A DNA stretch of 64,000 nucleotides from Synechococcus sp. CC9605 (GCF_000012625.1 NC_007516.1:558001-622000), one strand, 5' to 3'; numbered from the stretch's first letter, positions 8,800 through 17,404 are shown. The notes: generated by a model not told the origin, from the sequence alone. Numbers and translations are program-made.

Positions 8800-9905
8800 C
8801 GCTGTCACCGCTTCATCTCGTCATCGTCAACACGCCCATCGGGGCCCTCGGCAGTGGCGAGGGTGGAGGTGTGGAGCTCACCCTCCGATCCTTGGTGCAG
8901 GGGTTGGTGCGGCGCGGCCACAGGCTCACGGTTGTGGCCGCCAAGGGCTCCACGCTTCCCGCCGACTGCAGCGGAGTTGAGTTGCTGGAGGTGGAGGGTG
9001 TGAACCAGCCCAGCTGGCAGCACGCCGACGAGCATGCGCCGGTCGAAATTCCCCGCAACGGTCTTCTGCCGGCTCTCTGGGAAGCCGCGCTCGATGTAGG
9101 TCAGTCCGCCGACGCCGTGATTAACGGTGGGTACGACTGGTTGCCCCTGTGGCTAACGCAGCAGGTAAGCGCCAGGCTCTTTCACCTCGTGAGCATGGGG
9201 GATGTGGCTGCGGTTATGCGTGACGTGATTGAAGCCGTCGCCGCTTGGGATTCCCGTCGTCTTGCTTTTCACACGCACCGCCAGGCCGCTGATTTCCAGC
9301 TCCCTTCCCCCGCCAACGTTGTGGGTAACGGATTTGATCTCAGCATTTACACCTTTCAGCGCCCGACCGATGGCCCCCTGGGTTGGGCAGGCCGCATCGC
9401 TCCGGAAAAGGGTCTGGAGGATGCAGCAGCAGCAGCAGCAGCGTTGGGAGAACAGCTTCTGGTTTGGGGGTTGCGTGAGGACGACGCCTATGCGCGCCAG
9501 GTGGAGTCGAGTGTTCCCAAGGGCACGATCGACTGGCGTGGATTTCTATCCACCCAGGAGCTGCAGCAGGAGATGGGCCACTGCCGCGCTCTGATCAACA
9601 CACCCAAATGGAACGAGGCCTACGGCAATGTTGTGGTTGAAGCCCTCGCCTGTGGTGTTCCGGTAGTCGCCTATGACCGCGGTGGACCGGGGGAGCTGAT
9701 CTGTTCGGGGCGCACAGGCTGGTTGGTGCCGCCCGACGATGTCGCTGCTCTCACGGAGGCTCTTCGTCGCGTTGACAGCATCGAGCGTTCCTACTGCCGC
9801 AGCTGGGCTGAGGAGTATGCCTCCTGTGAGGTCTTCAGTCAGCGAGTTGAATCGTGGGTTCGAACAGGACTGATGGCAGATGTCAGCATCAACCCCAGGA
9901 GCTGA
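8796..9905 (+). CDS. GT4-family glycosyltransferase
   Basis: The 369-residue product begins MTLSPLHLVIVNTPIGALGSGEGGGVE, a GT-B nucleotide-sugar transferase opening in which a glycine-rich loop meets the donor. The C-terminal domain carries NEAYGNVVVEALACGVPVVAYDRGGPGEL, the E-x7-E catalytic and donor-binding motif of GT4 retaining enzymes. An Ala run around residues 210-216 is encoded by six CAG repeats read as GCA. The start is set by the four-base overlap with the transporter gene; a longer frame upstream is rejected. Acceptor unknown. Confidence 0.88.
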   Translation: MTLSPLHLVIVNTPIGALGSGEGGGVELTLRSLVQGLVRRGHRLTVVAAKGSTLPADCSGVELLEVEGVNQPSWQHADEHAPVEIPRNGLLPALWEAALDVGQSADAVINGGYDWLPLWLTQQVSARLFHLVSMGDVAAVMRDVIEAVAAWDSRRLAFHTHRQAADFQLPSPANVVGNGFDLSIYTFQRPTDGPLGWAGRIAPEKGLEDAAAAAAALGEQLLVWGLREDDAYARQVESSVPKGTIDWRGFLSTQELQQEMGHCRALINTPKWNEAYGNVVVEALACGVPVVAYDRGGPGELICSGRTGWLVPPDDVAALTEALRRVDSIERSYCRSWAEEYASCEVFSQRVESWVRTGLMADVSINPRS

Positions 9906-11721
9906 GGGTCCCTTGTCGGTCAATGTTTCAGGACGCCAGCGACGCCAGGTTCTGGCGCTTGTGCTGACCCTGGGACTCGTCATCACCTGCTGGCGTTTGG
10001 GATCCACCGGCGTGGTGGATGAAACTCCGCCGTTGTTTGCCGCAGCCGGGCGGGCCATGGCTGACACCGGCGACTGGCTGACGCCTCGGGTGAACGGCTT
10101 GCCCCGTTACGACAAACCGCCCCTGGTGTACTGGCTGATGGGGTTCGGCTATGCCTTGCCCGGACGCGAGGTTTGGGATCCTCTCGGCAGTTGGGCGGCA
10201 CGGTTTCCTTCCGCCCTGGCCACGGTCGGGCTGATGCTTGGCCTCGCCGATACCGTGCTGCGTTGGCCGTTTTCCGGCGATGCGCGTCCGCGTTTAACGG
10301 CACTAATTGCGCCGCTGGCGTTTGCCTTCTCGCCCCTGGTGCTCGTCTGGAGCCGCACCGCAGTGAGTGATGCTCTGCTGTGCGGCCTGCTGGGTCTCAG
10401 CCTGTTGTTGCAGTGGCGGCGTTTTGCTGCCCCCCAAGAGGTGGCCTGGTGGCCGGCCTGGGTGATCCTCGGATTTGCAGTACTGGCCAAGGGGCCTGTC
10501 GCTGTAGTGCTGTCAGGACTCGCTCTGCTGATGTTCGGAGCGTTGCGACGGGATCTCGTTCAGCCTTGGCTGAGGCTGCGCCCGCTGCCCGGGTTGCTGC
10601 TCACCGCTCTGATCAGCCTTCCCTGGTACGCACTGGAGTTGCTGGTGGAAGGACAGCCCTTCTGGGACAGCTTTTTCGGCTATCACAACCTTCAACGCTT
10701 CACCTCCGTTGTGAACGATCACCTCCAGCCCTGGTGGTTTTTCGGGCCGGTGATGCTCTTGGCTGCCCTGCCCTTCACGCCTTATCTGCTGTTGGGGCTG
10801 GCGCGGGTACCCCAATCACGGATCGCTCCTGAGCATTCGTTGCATCAATTCGCAGCTTGCTGGCTGTTGGCGGTGCTGCTTCTGTTCACCACCGCAGCCA
10901 CCAAGCTCCCCAGTTATTGGTTGCCCGCCACCCCCGCGGCGGCTCTGTTGGTGGCCCAGGCCACTGTGAGCTCCACGGTGGGCTCATCGCGCTGGCAACG
11001 GATGGCCTGGGGCGCCTGCCTGATGCTGATCGCGGTCCTGGCCGCTGGGTTTTGGCTGGGATCGCTTTGGGTTCCCCTGATCGACGATCCGGAGATGCCG
11101 ACGCTGTCGGTGGATTTGCTGGCCAGTGGTTTGTTGAAGTGGGCTGCGGTCTGGTTCAGCGCTGCCGCCGCCCTTGGAGCCGTTCTCTTGCTTCAGCGCC
11201 GTGCTGCCGCTCAGGCCTTGCTGGCCCTGCAGGGCTGTCTGCTCGGATTTCATCTCACGGCACTGATCCCCATCGCCGAACTCGCCGATCGTCTGCGTCA
11301 GCAACCGGTGCGCGACGCGTCCTCACTGATGCTGTTGCAACAGCGCAGTGGAGAGCCCATGGTCATGGTTGGCGCCATGAAGCCTTCGCTGCACTTCTAC
11401 ACAGGGCAGGTGATTCTCTACGAAGGCCAATCCGATGGGGCGTTGGTCAACATTGCGGATCGCCTGGCCCATGAACAGCGACGCGGCTGGAGTGGATACC
11501 CCCTCGGGAGTCCTGGTGCATCAAGCACTGTGCTGGTGCTGATCGATCGCGGCACGGCCGCTCGGGATCACTGGAGCGACCTACAGCCTTTGCTCCTCGG
11601 CCAGATCGGGATCTACGACGTGTGGCGTCTGGACCGCAGTCGCCTTGAGCAACGGGCACAAAACCTCAAGGCCGATGGCGTGGATGCCGACTGGCGGGAG
11701 CCGCGTCCGGAGCGGTACTGA
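9880..11721 (+). CDS. ArnT/PMT-like membrane glycosyltransferase (GT83 type)
   Basis: A 613-residue protein with about a dozen hydrophobic helices. Early in the sequence is DETPPLFAAAGRAMADTGDWLTPRVNG followed by PRYDKPPLVYWLMGFGYA, matching the acidic first extracytoplasmic loop of ArnT-type transferases, which move a sugar from a polyprenyl carrier onto lipid A or other acceptors. The frame overlaps the preceding gene by 26 bases if the ATG at 9880 is used; a TTG at about 9913 is another option. It is followed convergently, three bases away, by the dciA-like gene. Confidence 0.85.
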   Translation: MSASTPGAEGPLSVNVSGRQRRQVLALVLTLGLVITCWRLGSTGVVDETPPLFAAAGRAMADTGDWLTPRVNGLPRYDKPPLVYWLMGFGYALPGREVWDPLGSWAARFPSALATVGLMLGLADTVLRWPFSGDARPRLTALIAPLAFAFSPLVLVWSRTAVSDALLCGLLGLSLLLQWRRFAAPQEVAWWPAWVILGFAVLAKGPVAVVLSGLALLMFGALRRDLVQPWLRLRPLPGLLLTALISLPWYALELLVEGQPFWDSFFGYHNLQRFTSVVNDHLQPWWFFGPVMLLAALPFTPYLLLGLARVPQSRIAPEHSLHQFAACWLLAVLLLFTTAATKLPSYWLPATPAAALLVAQATVSSTVGSSRWQRMAWGACLMLIAVLAAGFWLGSLWVPLIDDPEMPTLSVDLLASGLLKWAAVWFSAAAALGAVLLLQRRAAAQALLALQGCLLGFHLTALIPIAELADRLRQQPVRDASSLMLLQQRSGEPMVMVGAMKPSLHFYTGQVILYEGQSDGALVNIADRLAHEQRRGWSGYPLGSPGASSTVLVLIDRGTAARDHWSDLQPLLLGQIGIYDVWRLDRSRLEQRAQNLKADGVDADWREPRPERY

Positions 11722-11724
11722 GCC

Positions 11725-12249
11725 TTAAGACCGTGACAAGGTCTGTCGATGGCAAAAACCGCATTGCCCCCAGAGCTTGATTTCTCCGTTGGGCGCTGGT
11801 CTGCTGCAGTCCGGGCATGTCCCCATGCCATGCACATCGGTGCGGCTCGGATGCTGGGCCCAAATGCTGGCTTCGCTCTCCAATACTGCTGATTGAAGGG
11901 GGTGGTGTTGCTGAATGCGCAGATCACGCACCGCGTGGCCGGCTTGATGCAGGGCGCTGATCAGTTGAGGCTTGTTGTAAAGGAGAGCCTGGCGCCATTG
12001 GGGATGACTTGCTCCCACGGTCAGTACCCCGCGTTGCAGCGATAGGGGGCGGCAGTGCGGTGCCAGTTGGGCTCCCGCAACTCTCGGCCAGTCCTGCCAA
12101 AGCGCCGCCAAGTGGTCATCCTTGCGCCACTCTTTCTGCAGCGCGTTCAGGCAGGTTTGCAAGGGTTCCGCTGGCGCTGGTGCAGCTGACTGGAGCAGCT
12201 CCAGGCCCGGTAGGCGACGACGTTGTGACTCAGGTGCAACGCCCATCAA
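11725..12249 (-). CDS. DUF721/DciA-like protein with C-terminal zinc-ribbon pattern
   Basis: The 174-residue product has a DUF721 core: LQTCLNALQKEWRKDDHLAALWQDWPRVAGAQLAPHCRPLSLQRGVLTVG followed by a WRQALLYNK helix. DUF721 proteins include DciA, the DnaB helicase-operator of many bacteria. After about residue 145 come CPDC and then CGFC with about 18 residues between the pairs, the spacing of a zinc ribbon, which classical DciA proteins lack. A role in replication is inferred from the family. It converges on the GT83-like gene. Confidence 0.75.
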   Translation of the reverse strand: MMGVAPESQRRRLPGLELLQSAAPAPAEPLQTCLNALQKEWRKDDHLAALWQDWPRVAGAQLAPHCRPLSLQRGVLTVGASHPQWRQALLYNKPQLISALHQAGHAVRDLRIQQHHPLQSAVLESEASIWAQHPSRTDVHGMGTCPDCSRPAPNGEIKLWGQCGFCHRQTLSRS

Positions 12250-12310
12250 TCAATCTTAGGCAGAACTGCTGCGGGAACCTCGCTAATCTCAGCGCGTCTA
12301 AGGCCAAGTC

Positions 12311-13084
12311 ATGGGTTTCTTTGATCGGCTGAGCAGGTTGGTTCGTGCCAACGCCAACGCTGCTGTTAGCAGCATGGAGGACCCAGCCAAGATCCTCGAT
12401 CAATCCGTCGCAGACATGCAGGCGGACCTGGTCAAGTTGCGTCAGGCCGTCGCCCTGGCGATTGCGAGTCAGAAGCGTCTGACCAGCCAGGCTGAGCAGG
12501 CTGCAGCTCAATCCAAGACCTGGTACGAGCGTGCCGAGTTGGCTCTGAAAAAGGGTGAGGAATCCCTGGCTCGGGAAGCATTGACCCGTCGCAAGACGTT
12601 CCAGGAGACGGCGACCTCGCTGACAGCCCAGGTGCAGGCCCAAGACGGCCAAGTGGAGTCGCTCAAGAAGAGTCTGGTAGCCCTCGAAGGAAAGATCGCT
12701 GAGGCCAAGACCAAGAAGGACATGCTCAAGGCCAGGGCCCAGGCGGCCAAGGCTCAGCAGCAGTTGCAGAGCACCGTCGGCAGCATCGGCACCGATTCCG
12801 CCATGGCGGCCTTCGAGCGGATGGAGGAAAAGGTTGAGGCCCTGGAAGCCACCGGTCAGGCTGCGGCTGAGCTGGCTGGATCTGATCTGGAGAGTCAGTT
12901 CGCGGCTTTGGAAAGCGGTGGCGGCGTTGATGATGATCTCGAGGCGTTGCGTGCTCAGCTGAAGGGAGGCCCGGAAGCCGTTGCTCTCCCCGCATCCGAG
13001 GCCTCTGAGGCCGTGAAGCCCGTGCAGGTGGAAGAGGTGGATGCCGAACTCGAAGACTTGAAGCGATCCATCGACAAGCTCTGA
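12311..13084 (+). CDS. PspA/IM30 (Vipp1-type) membrane-remodelling protein
   Basis: A 257-residue, strongly helical protein beginning MGFFDRLSRLVRANANAAVSSMEDPAKIL, the amphipathic first helix and opening of the PspA/Vipp1 (ESCRT-III-like) family. Long coiled-coil segments follow (KLRQAVALAIASQKRL, ALKKGEESLAREAL). The acidic C-terminal stretch ending in DAELEDLKRSIDKL resembles the extra helix of Vipp1, which supports thylakoid membrane integrity, but I cannot separate PspA from Vipp1 firmly. An independent promoter is expected because the neighbour upstream is divergent. Confidence 0.9.
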   Translation: MGFFDRLSRLVRANANAAVSSMEDPAKILDQSVADMQADLVKLRQAVALAIASQKRLTSQAEQAAAQSKTWYERAELALKKGEESLAREALTRRKTFQETATSLTAQVQAQDGQVESLKKSLVALEGKIAEAKTKKDMLKARAQAAKAQQQLQSTVGSIGTDSAMAAFERMEEKVEALEATGQAAAELAGSDLESQFAALESGGGVDDDLEALRAQLKGGPEAVALPASEASEAVKPVQVEEVDAELEDLKRSIDKL

Positions 13085-13131
13085 ACAAGCGGGGAAAGTC
13101 ATCCGGCTTTCCATAGGATCGGTTCAGTCAT

Positions 13132-13467
13132 TTGAGTGCCTTGGCTGGAGCTGTTGCCGATTTCACCGATGCTGGTTTTAAACGTGAAGTCCTCAAGGCT
13201 TCCGGCACGGTCCTTGTTGATTTCTGGGCTGCCTGGTGTGGTCCCTGCCGACTGATCGCCCCTTTGATGGATTGGGTCGCCAGTGATTACGGCGATCGTG
13301 TCAGCGTTGGCAAGCTTGAGGTGGATGCCAATCCCCAGACCCGTGATGCCTATGAGGTGCAGGGCATTCCCACGCTCATCCTCTTCCGCAACGGTGAAGT
13401 GGTGGCGCGGCATGAAGGTGCCATCGCCAAACCGCAGCTGCAGTCCTTCTTGGATGCCAACCTCTAA
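13132..13467 (+). CDS. Thioredoxin
   Basis: A 111-residue thioredoxin fold protein with the active site WCGPC at about residues 34-38 in VLVDFWAAWCGPCRLIAPLMD, followed by the cis-proline region IPTLILFRNGEVV. Disulfide reductase acting in the cytoplasm with thioredoxin reductases. No ATG is available; TTG at 13132 is the start used, and TTG at 13141 is a possible alternative. It lies 47 bp after the PspA gene and its 3' end overlaps the following aminotransferase frame by 14 bases. Confidence 0.93.
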   Translation: MSALAGAVADFTDAGFKREVLKASGTVLVDFWAAWCGPCRLIAPLMDWVASDYGDRVSVGKLEVDANPQTRDAYEVQGIPTLILFRNGEVVARHEGAIAKPQLQSFLDANL

Positions 13468-14644
13468 GCGGCTTGCCTCGCTGGGCAACGCTGTTTTTGC
13501 CCGTGTTGACGCTGCCAAGCAGGCTTATCGGCTCGAGGCCTCTTCTTTAGAGCGACCGGGTCTGGTGGATCTCTCCATTGGATCGTCTGATCTCCGTCCG
13601 CCCACGACATTGTTGGACACCATGGCCTCAGCGGTCATGGCGTTCGACAGCAGCTCCTATTGCCTTCAGGCCGGACTGAGGCCTTTCCATGCCGCAGTCG
13701 CGGACTGGTGTCGCCATCGCTTCGACGTCGCGGTGGATCCTGATCATGAGGTCCAGTTGTTGGTGGGATCCCAGGAAGGAACCGCCCACCTGCCGCTGGC
13801 GTTGCTTGATTCCGGTGATGCTGCTCTGCATTTGGACCCCTGTTATCCGTCCCACACCGGTGGATTGCACCTTGCAGGAGCCCGGACCAAGGCCTTGGCC
13901 CTCTCCCCCGATAACGACTGGCGGCCGGATCTGTCGACCATCAGCCCCCAGCTCTGGGATCAACTGAAGCTGTTTGTTTTGGGGTACCCCCACAACCCTT
14001 CAGCCCGGGTGGGGGATCAGGAGGATCTCAATCGCATCACGGCGATCGCGGCTCGGCACGACGTGGTGATCGCTCACGACAATCCCTATGTGGATCTCGC
14101 CCTGGATGGAGAGCCTCCCGCTCTTCTGAAGGCTCCGAGCTGGAGGGAGTGCGGCATTGAATTCTTTTCCCTCTCGAAGGGCTGGTGCCTTGGGGGATTC
14201 AGGCTCGGTTTCGCGGTTGGTGCTGCACCGCTGATTGCCGCCCTGCGTCGCGCCAAGGCCGTCATCGATTTCAACCAGAGCCTGGCACTGCAGCAGGGTG
14301 CGATCCAGGCCTTGCAATCCTTCCCCGATTGGCCGCGGCAACTGCATCCGACCTATCGCGAACGACGGGATCGAGTGGTTGAGACCCTCAGGGCACGCGG
14401 TTGGTCAGTCCCTTGTCCAGAGATGGCGATGTACCTCTGGTTCCCCTTGCCTGATGCGGCCCATCGTCGGGGGTGGAGTGATGAAGATGCCGCTAGGGAA
14501 CTGCTTCAGCGCAGTGGTGTCGCCTTGACCCCTGGGTCTGGGTTTGGTGACGGCGGTCGTCAGTGGCTGCGCATGGCGCTGGTGCGGCCGGTGAATGAGT
14601 TGGTAGAGGTTGCAGAGCGTCTGGCGGATGCAATGGATGACTGA
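13454..14644 (+). CDS. PLP-dependent aminotransferase, class I/II
   Basis: A 396-residue fold-type I aminotransferase. Visible family features are the ligand loop GSQEGTAHLPLALLDSGDAAL, YPHNPSARV (an N-P-T/S-G-like region), AHDNPYVDL with the conserved Asp that pairs with the cofactor, and the lysine motif FFSLSKGWCLGGFRLGF. The sequence resembles the LL-diaminopimelate/succinyl-DAP aminotransferase branch, but substrate cannot be assigned from sequence. The ATG at 13454 overlaps the thioredoxin stop by 14 bases; a longer frame from 13283 would lie inside that gene. Confidence 0.85.
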   Translation: MPTSKRLASLGNAVFARVDAAKQAYRLEASSLERPGLVDLSIGSSDLRPPTTLLDTMASAVMAFDSSSYCLQAGLRPFHAAVADWCRHRFDVAVDPDHEVQLLVGSQEGTAHLPLALLDSGDAALHLDPCYPSHTGGLHLAGARTKALALSPDNDWRPDLSTISPQLWDQLKLFVLGYPHNPSARVGDQEDLNRITAIAARHDVVIAHDNPYVDLALDGEPPALLKAPSWRECGIEFFSLSKGWCLGGFRLGFAVGAAPLIAALRRAKAVIDFNQSLALQQGAIQALQSFPDWPRQLHPTYRERRDRVVETLRARGWSVPCPEMAMYLWFPLPDAAHRRGWSDEDAARELLQRSGVALTPGSGFGDGGRQWLRMALVRPVNELVEVAERLADAMDD

Positions 14645-15419
14645 TCCACGGCTGCCGCAATATCGAGGCCCACACCGTGGTGGTGGCCGGTTGGTGGCGA
14701 TGTATCGCCGCCTCGCTGGTGCCTCGGCACGCTGTTGGGCCATCCGACACGTGCCTGTGTGCAGCAGCACGGAGGAGCTGCTGGGGACCTGGTTGCGCGA
14801 TCAGCCGTCGTTGATGGGGCCTCGCGCCGTCATTGCCACCCACCAACGCCGGGGAGTCGGCCAGTCGGGGCGCGCCTGGGTTTCTCCGCCAGGTGGTGTC
14901 TGGATCAGTGCTGCCTTGCCCTGGCGGGGCCATGGGTCTGGTCAGGCCGGCTTGCTTGGCTTGGCGCTGGCCCTGTCGGTGCTGCAACGGCTTGAGCAGC
15001 GGGGCCTTTCGGTTCAGATCAAATGGCCCAACGACCTGTTCGTGAACGGCCGCAAATTGGCGGGCCTTCTGCCAGGGGTGGTGCAGCGGGGCTCTCAGCT
15101 GCGTTTGCTGCGCATCGGCCTGGGCCTGAATGTGCGGAATGCAGTTCCTGGCCATGCCATTGCCCTGAGAAGGCTTGAAGGGCAGCTGGCTGCGGATCCG
15201 ATCCGGTGGACGGCGGAGGTTTTGCTGGCCTTCGATCACTGTCACGGCATCGGAGGCGATGGGGCCTGGTGCCTCGATGGCGTTCAGGCCCGGCTCTGGT
15301 CCGATCAGCTCGTCCATCCTCAAGACGGTCAGATTTGGAGAATTGCTGGCCTTGAACGCGATGGAGGGCTGCGGTTGCGTCAGGGTTCAAGGACTGAAAC
15401 CTGGCGCCGCTGGCCCTGA
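14637..15419 (+). CDS. birA: Biotin--[acetyl-CoA-carboxylase] ligase
   Basis: Attaches biotin to the carrier domain of acetyl-CoA carboxylase. The 260-residue product has the catalytic features: CSSTEELLGTWL, the biotinyl-AMP loop RRGVGQSGRAWVSPPGGVWIS, and KWPNDLFVNGRKLAGLLPG. It lacks the N-terminal helix-turn-helix of bifunctional BirA, so it should be the non-regulatory form. ATG at 14637 overlaps the aminotransferase stop; a Met at 14700 just before YRRLAG is an alternative start. Confidence 0.92.
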   Translation: MTDPRLPQYRGPHRGGGRLVAMYRRLAGASARCWAIRHVPVCSSTEELLGTWLRDQPSLMGPRAVIATHQRRGVGQSGRAWVSPPGGVWISAALPWRGHGSGQAGLLGLALALSVLQRLEQRGLSVQIKWPNDLFVNGRKLAGLLPGVVQRGSQLRLLRIGLGLNVRNAVPGHAIALRRLEGQLAADPIRWTAEVLLAFDHCHGIGGDGAWCLDGVQARLWSDQLVHPQDGQIWRIAGLERDGGLRLRQGSRTETWRRWP

Positions 15420-15444
15420 GTTGGTGTCCCATCCATAGGATTTC

Positions 15445-16341
15445 TTGGCACAACCGTCTTGTCCCTTGCTGGCTTGGTTCGCGCTGATCTGGATGTTGGT
15501 TCCAGCCGCGGCTGCGCAGGGTTTTGATCAGTCGCTCGATGGTCTGGTTCGCCAACGGGTGATCACGTCCCAGGAGCGCAAGCTGCTCCGGGGCGGTGGC
15601 GTGGCGGTTCCCATGGAACGGAGCCGTTTCGAGGAGGCCTGTCGCACCGGTGCTCTGTCCCGGCAGGACTGCGCTTCCAGGGTGGCCAGGCGTTCGCCGG
15701 GGGCACCGGCTTCAGCACGGGTTCGCTTGATCCCCTCCCGCCAACCGTTGCGTGTTCCCGTGTCAGCGCTTCTCGCCCGCGATGGCGGCACCTTTCGGCT
15801 CGAATCCGTCTTTGCGGTCACGCCCCGTCCGCTGCCCGCCCCCGGCAATGGTGACCGTCAACTGCTCTTCCCGGTGGTTGGAGACGCTTTTAAAAGCAGT
15901 GGGTTTGGTTGGCGTCTGCATCCGATCCTGGGGAGCTGGCTGATGCATGCCGGGCGGGACTTTGCAGCACCGGAGGGCACGCCGGTGGTGGCTGCTCTTT
16001 CAGGGCAGGTCTTAAGCAGTGGTCTTGCCGGTGGCTATGGCGTCGCCATCGAACTGGAACACACCCAGCCTTTGCGCCGCACGCTCTATGGCCATCTCTC
16101 GGAGATCTATGTGCGACCCGGTCAGCCGGTGCGCCAGGGAGAGGTGATTGGCCGCGTCGGCAGCACAGGTCTCAGCACAGGGCCACACCTGCATTTCGAG
16201 TTGCGCACACCATTGCGGGCCGGTTGGCAGGCCGTTGATCCAGGGGATCTGGATCTTTCCGCCGTGATGCGTGCCAACAACGATCCTGTTTCGCTGCTGC
16301 TGGGCCAGGTGTTGCGCAGCCTTGAACGGGATCAGCCCTAG
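15445..16341 (+). CDS. M23-family (LytM) peptidase, exported
   Basis: A 298-residue protein with a signal peptide (hydrophobic LLAWFALIWMLVPAAAA, cleavage after AAA near residue 24). The C-terminal domain is M23: SGFGWRLHPILGSWLMHAGRDFAAPEGTPVVAA contains the first zinc ligands (His and Asp of HxxxD), and GPHLHFELRTPL contains the HxH pair. These enzymes cut peptidoglycan crosslinks or peptide stems. The stretch at about residues 25-75 is a separate helical region. Translation begins at TTG 15445. It lies on the other strand from the damaged two-component genes that follow. Confidence 0.9.
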   Translation: MAQPSCPLLAWFALIWMLVPAAAAQGFDQSLDGLVRQRVITSQERKLLRGGGVAVPMERSRFEEACRTGALSRQDCASRVARRSPGAPASARVRLIPSRQPLRVPVSALLARDGGTFRLESVFAVTPRPLPAPGNGDRQLLFPVVGDAFKSSGFGWRLHPILGSWLMHAGRDFAAPEGTPVVAALSGQVLSSGLAGGYGVAIELEHTQPLRRTLYGHLSEIYVRPGQPVRQGEVIGRVGSTGLSTGPHLHFELRTPLRAGWQAVDPGDLDLSAVMRANNDPVSLLLGQVLRSLERDQP

Positions 16342-16371
16342 CCCACAGCTACGTCGAGCGAAACAGAGACG

Positions 16372-16812
16372 TCAGTTCGTCTGTTCCCTGAGGATGAATC
16401 CAACACCGCGCACGGTGTGGATGAGGGTGGGCGCATCATCCAGTTCGACTTTTTGACGCAGGTAGCTGATATAGACGTCGAGAAGATTGTCGTCCCCACA
16501 AAAATTTTCTCCCCAAACACCGTGCATGATTTCCTGGCGTTCAAGCACGCGGCCTGCGCCCCGCATCAGGAAATTCAGCAGGTCGTATTCTTTCACCGAC
16601 AGTCGGATCGCACGATCTCCCCGCATCACATCCCGGGTTCGCGTGTTCATGCTGAGGTCGGCGACCTTGAGAATTTCGTTGACGTCTGGGCCGCCTACGA
16701 GGCCTGAGAATGTTTCAGCGCGGCGGTGCATTGCCCGCAGGCGCGCCATTAATTCGTCGATGGAAAATGGCTTGATCAGGTAATCATCAACGCCGGCTTC
16801 GAGAGCCTTGAC
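16372..16812 (-). pseudogene. OmpR-type response regulator remnant: receiver end and DNA-binding domain only
   Basis: Read on the minus strand this segment gives the end of a receiver domain, KALEAGVDDYLIKPF followed by SIDELMARLRAMHRR, and then a complete winged-helix output domain (AIRLSVKEYDLLNFLM, RVLERQEIMHGVWG, VDVYISYLRQK and TVRGVGFILRE). The phospho-acceptor Asp and the first roughly 85 residues of the receiver are missing. Upstream of V-K-A-L-E-A-G the frame turns into the antisense of a histidine kinase fragment. The full gene has therefore lost its 5' part near 16,812. An open frame does continue to 16,965, so a fused product cannot be excluded. Confidence 0.8.
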
Positions 16813-17076
16813 GCTCCTGTGGCTTCGGAGGATCTGGAACGCTGGTCTGCGCCGTTTGTCCGGGGCAAGCCCGAACGGGATGGCGAAAGGGTGGAGGGCC
16901 CTGGTTTGGGGCTCGCCTTGGCGCGCGAACTGGTGAGGGGGTGTGGAGGAACGCTGGAGCTCCACCAGAAGCCCTCATCGGAAGGAACCACCACGATTGT
17001 TCGGTTGCGACTGAAAGTCAGAACATCGAACGGGTCTGGAGCAGTTGTGGCAACTGTTCGAACAGATCCGGCTTGA
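16810..17076 (+). pseudogene. Histidine kinase remnant: C-terminal ATPase end only
   Basis: On the plus strand the frame reads PVASEDLERWSAPFVRG followed by a charged stretch and GPGLGLALARELVRGCGG, then LELHQKPSSEGTTTIVRLRL. This is the F-box/G2-box part of a HATPase_c domain. The dimerisation and phospho-His domain, the N-box and the first ATP-binding motifs are absent. The kinase sequence begins at about the same base where the response-regulator remnant on the other strand ends. The last 59 bases overlap the receiver gene on the minus strand. GTG at 16819 could start a short product, but it could not phosphorylate. Confidence 0.8.
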
Positions 17077-17404
17077 GCACGTAGGCCTCCGCTCCATTCG
17101 CCAGAGCTTCGTGTTTCTTGTCGGCGTCATTGAGAGCCGTCACGATGACCACCCTCAACGCAGGCTGGGAAGCGGCCTGGAGCTGCAGCTGTTTCAGGCA
17201 GGCCAAGCCGTCCATGCCGGGCAGCATCAAGTCCAGCAGCAGCAGATCGAAACGATCAGAGCCGGCTTCGTCGAGAAAGTCTTCTGCGGATCCGAAGCGG
17301 ATGCAGGTGTGCCCCTCATCGGTGATCTCAGCACTGATCAGCTGCTGGATGCGCGGGTCATCCTCCACGACTGCAACACGAAGAGCCTTGGGGGTCTCCT
17401 CCAT
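17018..17404 (-). CDS. Receiver-only response regulator
   Basis: A 128-residue single receiver domain beginning MEETPKALRVAVVEDDPRIQQLI. It has the acidic pair (EDD), the phospho-acceptor in LLLLDLMLPGMDGL, the Thr in VVIVTALNDADKK and the Lys in AEAYVLKPD. No output domain follows, so it would act by protein contact, as in CheY-like or phosphorelay regulators. The ATG at 17404 matches a normal receiver start; an open frame back to 17503 would overlap the ABC ATPase gene. Its 3' end faces the kinase remnant, so it may have been that kinase's partner (inference). Confidence 0.88.
   Translation of the reverse strand: MEETPKALRVAVVEDDPRIQQLISAEITDEGHTCIRFGSAEDFLDEAGSDRFDLLLLDLMLPGMDGLACLKQLQLQAASQPALRVVIVTALNDADKKHEALANGAEAYVLKPDLFEQLPQLLQTRSMF

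Noticed and set aside
9424-9441. Six CAG repeats as a mobile or regulatory repeat
   Set aside because: They encode an Ala run within the GT4 gene; short homopolymer-type runs are expected at this GC content.
12230-13114. Minus-strand frame of 294 codons opposite the PspA gene
   Set aside because: Antisense to a clear PspA/Vipp1 gene, leucine/glycine-rich shadow without family features.
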